A DNA stretch of 64,000 nucleotides from Wolfiporia cocos (lineage: Eukaryota; Basidiomycota; Agaricomycetes; Polyporales; Phaeolaceae). Of this stretch, positions 35,609 through 44,154 are shown in pieces. The stretch spans positions 4,216,001 to 4,280,000 of the forward strand of contig JACCLO010000004.1 of NCBI GenBank assembly GCA_029448655.1, written 5' to 3'. The notes beneath the pieces were generated by a model, which saw only the letters and a program-made list of their open reading frames with translations, had not been told where the DNA came from and searched no databases. The translations under genes were made by a program, and so were the position numbers. The number at the start of each line of letters is the position of its first letter. Position 1 is the first letter of the stretch.

Positions 35609-35938
35609 TCTGAACTATAATGGGAGCTCGCGCCGTAGGCGCTCGCGTGCAGCTAGCGTGCAGCTAGCGTGTCGCTCGCGTGCAGCTAGCGTGTCGCTCG
35701 CGTGTCGCTCGCGTTTTGCGCACATGGCGAGCACGTTTGCCGCGTGGCGGCGCCTGTAGGGCGCCCGTCGAGTGCGCGCCGGCGCCTGCAAGGCGCGCGT
35801 GCCGGTTGCAAAGGTGTTACAAGCGAAGCGACGACGAGGCCGAGCGTTAGCGAGGTGGAGGAGTGGCTGAGCGGGCAGAGATAAGCAATACAAGTTCTAA
35901 TTACAAAATTGTGGCGAAGCCACAGGTAATTAAGCTAG
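35609..35938 (+). mobile_element. Helitron-like element 1 (non-autonomous, 330 bp)
   Basis: It begins TCTGAACTATAATGGGAGC directly after an A. It ends with a perfect hairpin GTGGC-GAA-GCCAC (35911-35923), 11 nt (AGGTAATTAAG) and CTAG, followed by T. TC at the 5' end, a hairpin about 11 nt before CTRR at the 3' end, and insertion between A and T are the Helitron signature. The inside is G+C-rich with GCGAGCACGTTTGCCGCGTG, also found in elements 2 and 3, and no Rep/helicase frame. Confidence 0.75.
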
Positions 35939-36747
35939 TCCATAATATAATGGGAGCTCGCGCCGTAGGCGCTCACGTGTCGCTAGCGTGCAGCTAGCGT
36001 GTCGCTCGCGTGTCGCTCGCGTTTTGCGCACATGGCGAGCACGTTTGCCGCGTGGCGTCCATGCGCGTCGTTGATCCTCTTCCCATTAGATAGGGCGCCT
36101 GCCGTCCGCGGAGTTGGCCGGTAGATTCCCACGCCCGGCGCCTGCAAGGTGCGCGCGCTGTTCCTGCCCCGCACCACGGGGATTCGTGCCCCATGCCACG
36201 GGGATTCGTGCCCCATGCCACGGGGATTCGTGCCCCACACCACGGGGATTCGTACCCACACCAGGGGGATTCGTGGCCCATTCAATGGGGGTTTGTGGCC
36301 CATGCCACAGGGATTTGTGTCCTGTGGCATGGGGATTTTGTAATGTAAATACCCCACACCACGGGGATTTGCACCCCGTGCCACGGGGATTCGTGCCCTA
36401 CACCACGGGGATTTTTGGCCCATGCCATGGGAGTTTGTGCCCCATGCCACGGAGATTCGTGCCCCATGCCACAGGGATTTGTGTCCTGTGGCATGGGGAT
36501 TTTGTAATATAAATACTCCACACCACAGGGGTTTGTACCCTGTGCCACAGGTATTTGCACCCCAATGCCACAGGGGTGAATTCCCACACCCAGAGCCTGC
36601 AAGGCATGTGTGCCGGTTACAGATTCTACAAGCAAAGCGACAACGATACCGAGCATCAGCGAGGTGGAGGAGTGGCTGAGCAGGCAGAGACTAGAATATA
36701 TTCTTAAGACATAACGTTTGTGGCGAAGCCACAGGTAATTAAGCTAG
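35939..36747 (+). mobile_element. Helitron-like element 2 (809 bp, carries a minisatellite)
   Basis: It starts immediately after CTAG of element 1 with TCCATAATATAATGGGAGC, and ends with the same hairpin (36720-36732), spacer and CTAG. It shares its 5' and 3' parts with elements 1 and 3. It is expanded in the middle by the 22-bp minisatellite at about 36165-36590. No protein-coding signal of an autonomous Helitron is present. Confidence 0.75.
36165..36590. repeat. 22-bp minisatellite inside Helitron-like element 2
   Basis: Roughly 17 imperfect units of the form CACGGGGATTCGTGCCCCAT plus two bases. Each unit can fold as a GGGG/CCCC stem. A longer block (CACAGGGATTTGTGTCCTGTGG...) occurs twice, so there is higher-order duplication. 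A single related unit (CCACGGGGATTTTATTG) occurs in element 5 near 37434. Confidence 0.85.
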
Positions 36748-37031
36748 TCTAAAAGTAATGGGAGCTCGCGTGGGAGCCGTCGCGTGTCGCTAGCGTGTCG
36801 CGCACGAGAATCGCACATGGCGAGCACGTTTGCCGCGTGGCGGCGCCTGTAGGGCGCCCATCGAGTGCGCGCCGGCGCCTGCAAGGCGCGCGTGCCGGTT
36901 GCAAAGGTATTACAAGCGAAGCGACGACGAGGCCGAGCGTCAGCGAGGTGGAGGAGTGGCTGAGCGGGCAGAGATATATAATAACTCCTAGAAATACAAA
37001 ATTGTGGCGAAGCCACAGGTAATTAAGCTAG
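36748..37031 (+). mobile_element. Helitron-like element 3 (284 bp)
   Basis: It begins TCTAAAAGTAATGGGAGC right after CTAG of element 2 and ends with the hairpin (37004-37016), AGGTAATTAAG and CTAG. The inside closely matches element 1 (GGCGCCTGCAAGGCGCGCGT, GCGAAGCGACGACGAGGCCG). Confidence 0.75.
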
Positions 37032-37290
37032 TCTACTAATAATGGGAGCTCGCGTGGGAGCGGTCGCGTGGAGCGCACCTGGCGTCCACGTTTGCCGCGT
37101 GGCGTCCACAGGGCGCCTATTAAGCGCTCCCCGGCGCCTGCAAGGCGCGCGTGCCGATTGCAAGATTTTACAAGCGAAGCGACGACGAGACCGAGCGTTA
37201 GCGAGGTGGAGGAAGTGGCTGAGCGGGCAGAGACTAAAATATATTTCTGAAACATAACGTTTGTGGCGAAGCCACAGGTGATTAAGCTAG
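37032..37290 (+). mobile_element. Helitron-like element 4 (259 bp)
   Basis: It begins TCTACTAATAATGGGAGC, the 5' end closest to the canonical TCTMTAYTA start. It ends with the hairpin (37263-37275) and a spacer with one change (AGGTGATTAAG) before CTAG. It is the shortest copy. Confidence 0.75.
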
Positions 37291-37737
37291 TCTAAGTACT
37301 AAAGGGCCGTGGAAGAAAACCATGTGGTTCTCGCGTGGCAACCGTGCGTTCATTGGCCCGTAGGGCGCGCGCCACCATCCCCGTGCCATTTCCCACGGAC
37401 GGCGCCTACAGTTTCGCGCGTCCTCCCTGTGCGCCACGGGGATTTTATTGTAACGTAAATGGCCTATACTGTAGATACCTGCTGGAAAATTCAAGAGTAA
37501 CCGGAAGGTTTATGAGTTACCACAAGCGAAGTGACGACGACACCGAGCATCAGCGAGGTGTCGGAAGTGGCTGAGCGGGCAGAGACAAAGGACAGAACTT
37601 CGGCAGGTGCAGCAGGGTGATCACACACCCTGGGGGTGGGTGGACTCGCATTACAATATGTTCTTCCCTTATTCTATTCGTTATCATACTCAAGTGACAA
37701 TTGACATCCGTGGCAAAGCCGCGGGTAATTAAACTCG
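37291..37737 (+). mobile_element. Helitron-like element 5 (447 bp, most diverged)
   Basis: It begins TCTAAGTACTAAAGGGCCG after CTAG of element 4. Its hairpin (37708-37724, CCGTGGC-AAA-GCCGCGG) is longer and has one G-T pair. The terminus has decayed to CTCG, followed by T. The internal motif GAGCATCAGCGAGGTG and GTGGCTGAGCGGGCAGAGAC links it to the others, but the 5' half differs. Confidence 0.65.
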
Positions 37738-37890
37738 TGTCATCAAAGTGTGGCTCATTGTGCGCCTATCTGAATTTGACTATGTCGTGGCCAATTTGAT
37801 GCCGCACACGCATGAATCAGCCTCACATGTATTGAACTTCAGTCGGTCACACGCTCGAGCGTTGCGCAACATCGACACGGGTATCTTCCA

Positions 37891-39162
37891 ATGACTTCGA
37901 TAACGTGGTCTGATCTCCCTATCGAGCTATGGTTGCACATATTCCGCCTTTCGACCACCTCTCCGGAGACACAAAAACTTCGCGCTACTACATATCGCCC
38001 ATTTGACACCGTTATAGTAGGTCTGAAGGATGTCCAGGCTTCACGGACAAAGGCGGCGCTCGTACGCGTGTGCAGGCGATGGCGCGAATGGGCAGCACGT
38101 CTGCTTTACGAAGACCTGTCCATTAGCAGCCCAATGGAGGTACCGCCGGTTCTGCTCAGCGACGCATGCGGAACTGCACGAGAGTCGGATGGCGGCCTCT
38201 ACAGCTCCAGATCCTCCCATTGCGGACAGTGGGTCCGCCGTATCGTGCTCCCCTACTCCTTCTCGATATCAACCATCTCCTGCACGGTATCTACTCACGA
38301 TATACTGCAGCAGTGCCAGTCTCTGGAAGTCTTAGTGTGCATTGGACCCTGTCCTCACAGCGGGCTGCCTGTTCCTTGCCCACCACTCCCGTCACTAAAG
38401 CGCTTCGACGGGCTGCACATACACACTCCCTGGCCTACCGAAGGAGTTAACATGCTTGGGAACATGTTGCTCGCTGCACCGAACCTGCAGTACCTCTCAA
38501 TCGGAGAGTCTGTGGTCAAGCTCAAGAATGGATCGATTCTCGAGGACGGACCCGCCTTTCCACGCCCCGCGAATCCTTCCGTACTCAGACCCGTCTCGCT
38601 GCGCCCCGTGGAGCTTCCCATGCTCACGACACTGCGCCTTCTGCCAGTGCTGAACGATTTCCTGATGAGGCAGCTGGGGAAATGGTCGCTCCCTGCGCTG
38701 CGACACCTCGTGATTGATGGATTGAAGGACCCGTACCTTATTACGGATCTCTGGGAGACATTCGGGGCTCAGATTCGCATCATCGAGCTCGGCAGCAGCC
38801 TGCGCTACTTTATCTATGATATTTTGAACTTTGTTTTGTGCCGCTTTCCCAAGGTCAAAGAACTCAATTACTACATCTTCTTCACCGGGATACCTAAGTA
38901 TTTCGAAGGAGACGGCACATACGATGCGCTTGTCACTGTCGGGCTCCACTGTGCGCAATGGGATGACTTACTGATGCCGGAAAGCACCGAAACGTGGGAG
39001 CATTTACAAGGCCACTTTGCGTCGCTGTCTGGGCCGATATTCCTGGGTCTGAAGAGGATTGTTTTATACGGTGATTGGAGTTATTTTGTGAATGACAGTC
39101 GCTACCCTGATCTCATACAGCCTCTTCTTAACGCTGGTATCTCTGTTGAACAGGACATATAG
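37891..39162 (+). CDS. F-box/LRR-like protein, paralogue A
   Basis: Single-exon gene of 423 residues, a probable SCF substrate adaptor. The F-box is at the N-terminus (WSDLPIELWLHIFRLSTTSP, then ALVRVCRRWREWAARLLYED). The rest has leucine-rich, irregular repeats (LTTLRLLPVLND, LPALRHLVIDGLKDP, KELNYYIFFTG) and ends ...LLNAGISVEQDI. It is clearly related over its length to the gene at 41700. It starts about 150 bp after the end of the Helitron array. Confidence 0.85.
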   Translation: MTSITWSDLPIELWLHIFRLSTTSPETQKLRATTYRPFDTVIVGLKDVQASRTKAALVRVCRRWREWAARLLYEDLSISSPMEVPPVLLSDACGTARESDGGLYSSRSSHCGQWVRRIVLPYSFSISTISCTVSTHDILQQCQSLEVLVCIGPCPHSGLPVPCPPLPSLKRFDGLHIHTPWPTEGVNMLGNMLLAAPNLQYLSIGESVVKLKNGSILEDGPAFPRPANPSVLRPVSLRPVELPMLTTLRLLPVLNDFLMRQLGKWSLPALRHLVIDGLKDPYLITDLWETFGAQIRIIELGSSLRYFIYDILNFVLCRFPKVKELNYYIFFTGIPKYFEGDGTYDALVTVGLHCAQWDDLLMPESTETWEHLQGHFASLSGPIFLGLKRIVLYGDWSYFVNDSRYPDLIQPLLNAGISVEQDI

Positions 39163-39562
39163 TAGATTGCATGCATTTTTAATACCAAAGTGGTTATTAT
39201 CTTGCTTCCAACAATGACATTCGCTCGGGGCCAGTGCACCTGTAACATTACTGTATCCAGCTGGGGCGTACCGTTGGTGTTGTAGTCCACGAAACGGTAA
39301 CCTGCTTGAATGAATTTCCTCAGCAACTGTGGCGCTCCGGCATCCCTGTAGCCGAATTTGAGAACTCTCAATAGTTGAACGAGCGCCTAGCTCGAGTGAA
39401 TTTGACGAGGCCGCGGTTGAATTTGATTGAGGGTTCGGTTTCGCCTTGTAGACGCTCGTCAGCAGTGCTAGGCGCTTATATCATATCGTCGTCGCGTATT
39501 ACAACGTTACAAGCTTTCTCTAAGGAAGGAACGACTGTCTTCCTTCCTCGAGAGGCTGATTT
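39163..39562. other. Gap before GPI10, nothing certain
   Basis: 400 bp. A minus-strand open frame (39371-39102) contains AGYRFVDYNTNGTPQLDTV, which looks moderately protein-like, but it overlaps the end of the F-box gene and has no recognised family. The GPI10 promoter should lie here. Confidence 0.35.
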
Positions 39563-41486
39563 ATGAGCCTAACAAGCTTTATGCGGCGCTCGACAATTCC
39601 GGTTCTTGCCTTGCTCGTTCGCATCTGTGTTGCGCTTACCACGCGCACATTCTTTCAACCCGACGAGTACTTCCAGTCCCTCGAGGTTGCGCACAATCTC
39701 GTCTTTGGATACGGGCAACTCACTTGGGAATGGATGTCTGCGAAGCCCATCCGAAGCATCCTCTATCCAGCGCTGAACGTGCCTGTATACTGGGTACTGA
39801 AGCAGCTGTGTCTGGATGATACGGAGCTACTGGTAGGTGCGTGCCGGCGGTTGCTTCGGAGGGGGCATGTGTTCTGACAGCTGCAGCTGCTGTAGATCTG
39901 GGGGCCTAAGATCTTACATGGAGCTTTCGCCGCGGGAACTGACATCTGGCTCTGCGAGCTAACCAGGAAAGTGCTGGGTGAGAGATATGTGTCGGCGGCA
40001 GTGAGCGTTGAAGTGACTGCACTTGCCGTGCCGACATTGATGAGTGCGCATAGTTGTTCTTGTCCCTGACATCGTTCTTCCACGCATTGTCCCTGTCTCG
40101 GTCGATATCTAACTCGCTCGAAACCACATTGACGACAATAGCGCTGAGCCACTACCCATGGGACCCTGCGATGTCGTTCAACCGGTGAGTTGTGTACTCT
40201 GACAGCATACAGTGAGCTTACGATGGACGCAGGGCCACGGTACAGAGAGTGCTTATCTTTGCTGCACTTTCTTGTGCCGTCAGACCAACTAATGCTGTTA
40301 TTTGGGTCTACGTTATCGCAATGCTCCTCTGGCGGCATCGGCAGCAATGGCAGAATTTGCGATCCGTGGTCCTAGACGCGTCGGTCGTCGGGCAAGTACT
40401 GCGTTTACTCATTTCCGTCGGACCAGAACGACTTACAGGGCGCCTTGCATGTGCTCACACAGCCTGATGACGTTGTCGGCCGTTCTGGTCCTCGACTCTG
40501 CATACTACGGAACGATGGCCCTCACGCCGCTGAACTTCCTGGTGACCAATCTGTCGGCGGTATCTCTATTCTACGGCTCCAGCCCCTGGCACTATTACCT
40601 CACGCAGGCGATACCGATACTGTGCATGACGGCGCTCCCGTTTGTGCTGCATGGCGCGTGGCAGGCCGCGCACTCCCGCGACGCTTCCAGGGCGATTCTG
40701 GGGCTGATCGCGTGGACCGTCGGCGTGTATTCGCTGGCCGGCCATAAGGAGTGGAGATTTCTGCACCCGCTGCTGCCGCTGATGCACGTTCTGGCCAGCA
40801 AGTCGCTCGTGGACGCGAGCGGTGGGCCTGGTGGCTGGTGCGGTGTTCGGATCAGGCGAGCGAAGCAGGCGGTGGTGCTGCTCGGCTTGCCGGTGACGAT
40901 GTACGTCGTGCTGGCGCACTCGCGGGCGCCCGTGGACGTCGCGCACTTTATCCGGCATCTGCCACACTGGGATGTGCAGTCCATCGGGATGCTGATGCCG
41001 TGCCACTCGACGCCATGGCAGGCGTATCTCCATCGCGCGGATCTCGCCGGCCCAGGGCGTCTCTGGGCACTCGGCTGCGAGCCACCTCTATCGTGCGTCG
41101 ATCTCGATTGCACCCTCCCGAATCTGACGATCTCCTGCTCCAGCCGCCAGGACGTGCGTCTGTATCAAGACCAGACCGATGTCTTTTTCAACTCCCCTGC
41201 TGCGTACCTTCGCGCTTACTTTCCGAGCACGGTCGATCCTGCCTTTCCCCCCTCGCCCTACCCCTCCACGCCGCCTGGTGCGGTGGCAGATCGTCCGTGG
41301 CGGCACGAGTGGCCGCAGTACATCGTGTGTTTTGGGGCCCTGCTCGAGAACGGCGAGGTGCGGGCTATCTTGGAGATGAACAGATACCGCGAGGTCTGGA
41401 AGAGCGAGTCTGGATGGGAAGGTGATCCGAGGCGGAGAGGGGGAGTCAGAGTGTGGCAATTCCAGCCTGTCCGAGACCGCCGGTAG
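39563..41486 (+). CDS. GPI10: GPI mannosyltransferase 3 (GPI10/PIG-B), GT22 family
   Basis: ER membrane enzyme that adds the third mannose of the GPI anchor. The N-terminus (exon 1 to about 39834) has TFFQPDEYFQSLEVAHNLVF, the GT22 acidic motif, and YGQLTWEW. Later exons give IWGPKILHGAFAAGTDIWL, SNSLETTLTTIALSHYPW, LTPLNFLVTNLSAVSLFYG, SSPWHYYLTQAIPIL and the family motif AGHKEWRFLHPLLPL. After that come lumenal CHSTPWQAYLHR and DQTDVFFNSPAAYLRAYFP and the C-terminal RREVWKSE-like region, ending at 41486. Several introns sit between 39835 and 40480; the last exon is long. Confidence 0.92.
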
Positions 41487-41699
41487 CTACTTGCCGGTTA
41501 CCACCTATAGCCGTCCGGATAGTGAAACACAACACTTCTTGACCGTTGTCGTCCGACTTGTGTCTCTACCGAGTACGTATATATTGATCGGCCTTTGACA
41601 TGATGCTTGTATGTGAAGAAATCCGCGACAACATAAGTGCAGCGCTTGGCGCGTATCATCGACTCCTAACGCCTTGTCTCTTCTCTGGCACCCCCTGCT

Positions 41700-42917
41700 A
41701 TGTCGTCGGTGTCGGTGCTCCTTCCTGTCGAGCTCTGGTTGTACATATTCCGTCTGTCAACCATCTCCTCCGAGACACGAAAGCTCCACGCGACCACATA
41801 CCGTCCGTTTGATACCACGAAGGTAGACGCGGTAGATGTGGCAGTGACAAGGACCAAAGCCGCGCTCGTGCGCGTATGCAAGCAATGGCGCGCATGGGCA
41901 ATGGAGCTGCTCTACGAAGACCTCCTGCTGAGGAGCCCGAAGAAACTGCCGCAGGTGTCGCTGCACGATGTGGCGGCGCGCGACGCCGCGGCATCTAACC
42001 CATGTGTCGAGCCCGCGCACTGCGGCCGCTGGGTCCGCCGCGCCTGCCTCCCGTACTGCTGCTCCTCCACGCCCTCTTACCGCCCGCCCAAGGCCCTCCA
42101 GATCCTCGAGCAATGCCCGCGCCTCGAGGTCCTCGTCCGTACGGGCCCGTTCAGCCACCCCGACGCCGACATGCGCTTCGAGTTCTCCACCTCCTGCCCG
42201 CCACTCCCCGCGCTGAAGCGCCTCGACTGGTGGCACGACAACGAGGCCGCGCGCGCGGGGGGCATCAACCTCCTCGGGGACGTGCTGCTCGCCGCGCCGA
42301 ACCTGCAGTACCTCTCCGTCGGCGGGCGCGTGCACTTCAGCCACGTCGCGCCCCGCCCGCCGGACCTGCCCAAGCTCGCGACGCTGCGCGTCCTGCAGGG
42401 CACGAGCGTGCAGCTCGTCGGGCAGCTGTCCCGCTGGTCCCTCCCCTCGCTCCGGCACCTCGTCCTCGACGGCGCGGAGCCCAACATCCTCGAGTTCCTA
42501 TGGGAGGCGTTTGGCGCGCAGCTCCGCACCATCGAGCTGGGTGAGAGCCTCTGCTTCGCCGCACCCGACGCGCGGACGCTTGCGCGCATCCTGGAGAGCT
42601 GTCCGCAGCTGGAGGAGCTGAATTACCACATTTTCATGACCGCGGTGCCCGCACCGTTCCGTGAAGAAGAGAAGTTTGATACGATCACCACAGTGGGGCT
42701 GCACGCTCAGCCGAGCTCCCTCGTGCCGCAAGGATGCACCGAGTTCTGGCAGCAAATTCAGGGTCACTTCAACATGCTCTGTCGACCGAATCTGTCGGCC
42801 TTGAGGAAGATTGTACTGTACGATGACTGGGATATGGTTGCGAATGACTGCCGCTATCTGTCTCTTATCCAGCCTCTTCTTGATCGCAGGGTTACGATAG
42901 AAAGGGCGTTGGATTAG
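41700..42917 (+). CDS. F-box/LRR-like protein, paralogue B
   Basis: Single-exon gene of 405 residues, G+C-rich. The N-terminal F-box is LLPVELWLYIFRLSTISSET, then LVRVCKQWRAWAMELLYEDL. LRR-like segments follow (LATLRVLQGTSVQLVGQLSR, LPSLRHLVLDGAEP, LEELNYHIFMTAVPAPF). The shared line-up with paralogue A (RKLHATTYRPFDT against QKLRATTYRPFDT; LIQPLL near both C-termini) shows a local duplication. Together they bracket GPI10. Confidence 0.85.
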   Translation: MSSVSVLLPVELWLYIFRLSTISSETRKLHATTYRPFDTTKVDAVDVAVTRTKAALVRVCKQWRAWAMELLYEDLLLRSPKKLPQVSLHDVAARDAAASNPCVEPAHCGRWVRRACLPYCCSSTPSYRPPKALQILEQCPRLEVLVRTGPFSHPDADMRFEFSTSCPPLPALKRLDWWHDNEAARAGGINLLGDVLLAAPNLQYLSVGGRVHFSHVAPRPPDLPKLATLRVLQGTSVQLVGQLSRWSLPSLRHLVLDGAEPNILEFLWEAFGAQLRTIELGESLCFAAPDARTLARILESCPQLEELNYHIFMTAVPAPFREEEKFDTITTVGLHAQPSSLVPQGCTEFWQQIQGHFNMLCRPNLSALRKIVLYDDWDMVANDCRYLSLIQPLLDRRVTIERALD

Positions 42918-43199
42918 AGTTTTGAGCGCGTTTCATGACAGTCTATCTATATAAAGTAATGGTATAGTGCTCTAGTATTTACATAAATCCGGCGTACGAT
43001 AGAAAAGAGACTGTAGACTAATCCCCATTCACCGCTGGTGGTGAACGAATACCGTCGACCACAATATGTCCGTTAGATCTGTTGGAAATATATACATCAG
43101 AATATGTCTATGAAAGGCCCGAATCAAGCAGCCAGTGCAGCACAGGTAATGATCAATATGCGCAGAAGTTTGTCAATGAATGTGGATAGGCTGCCTATT
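42918..43199. other. Convergent 3' flanks
   Basis: 282 bp between F-box B (plus) and the CxxC-motif gene (minus). No gene is seen. Confidence 0.4.
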
Positions 43200-44154
43200 C
43201 TAGCATCTGCTACTGCGGCGGCGCGGAATAGAGGTGTCTTCACCGCCGCGGGCAGGCAGGGCAGGTTGCGTAGTGCCGAGCCAACCAGCATCCTGCCCTG
43301 ACTGCCCTTGGTCGCGCTGGCGATGCCGCTGCATGCGTCGATCGATCATGTAGGACACAGGCGGCGGCCCAATCTGTGGCGTCGTGGCGCGCGAGAACTG
43401 ACCGGGGTCTACACCGTGAGGATACTGCCCCGAGGAGGGCCCCGCGCGGGCAGCAGGGAACGGGCGGCCTCTCCGCCTGCCTGTAGGACGGTAAACTCCA
43501 GAAATGGATAGATAAGCTGAGACACCGACCGTGGGGACCCTGTGGCGCGCCGGGGACGTCCGACCGCGGGAAGCCGTCCGAGCTCGACGAGGACGAGTGG
43601 AGGCTGTGCGCGTCGGCTGTGCCTGCGTCACGGTCTTGCGACGGATGAATGTGGCAGTCTCGGCAGAACCGGTCGCGCCACTGCGCGTGTGCGCTGGGAT
43701 GCGGGCTGAACTGCCGTCCGCAGCGCGTGCACCGGGGCAGCTGTGGCGTGGCGTGGTATAGGGCGGTGTGGTGCACGTCCTCGACGGAGCTGCGTCGGGA
43801 GGGGGCCGCAGACCTGTCGGACATGTCCATCTGGAACAGTAGGTCCGACTCGACATCGCTCGAGGGCGGTGCGGAATTTTCGCTGGAGCTGGAATTTGAA
43901 TCGGATACGAAAAAACGCCGTGGATGTGGCGCATTGCCTCGGGGAATGGGGATAGCATGCGTGCGCGCTCCCTGGTCCGGCGGTAGCTCCTGCTGCTGTT
44001 GTGAGTGCTGGGCCATGGTGGCGGTCCACAACGATGAGGATGGCGATGAAGTGGAGAGGGAAGGGGATGATTTGAGAGATACGGTTGACAAAGGGGATTT
44101 TATATCATTTCTACCGCGTATCGTCTGCGACCCAGAGAGACAGGGCACCGACAT
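43200..44154 (-). CDS. Protein with paired CxxC motifs, function unknown
   Basis: Exons 44154-43530 and 43480-43200 give 301 residues; a later in-frame ATG (MAQHSQQQQ, about 44016) may be the true start. The N-terminal half is Ser/Pro/Gln-rich. At about residues 142-167 there is RCTRCGRQFSPHPSAH followed by RDRFCRDCH, a likely single zinc-binding site (CxxC...CxxC). The C-terminal half is Arg/Gly/Gln-rich and disordered. The intron is supported because the second exon then continues in the more protein-like frame. No family was recognised. Confidence 0.6.

Noticed and set aside
35983..36656. Long minus- and plus-strand frames with 22-residue repeats (for example NPRGMGHESPWHGARI)
   Set aside because: They are translations of the 22-bp minisatellite, which stays open in several frames; not evidence of a gene.
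36961..36980. TGGCTGAGCGGG in each array unit matches the tRNA-type A-box (SINE idea)
   Set aside because: No B-box (GGTTCGANNCC) follows at the needed distance, and the TC...hairpin-CTAG ends fit Helitrons better than SINEs.
39102..39371. Minus-strand frame with AGYRFVDYNTNGTPQ
   Set aside because: Overlaps the end of F-box A and the GPI10 upstream region; no family recognised and too short to support.
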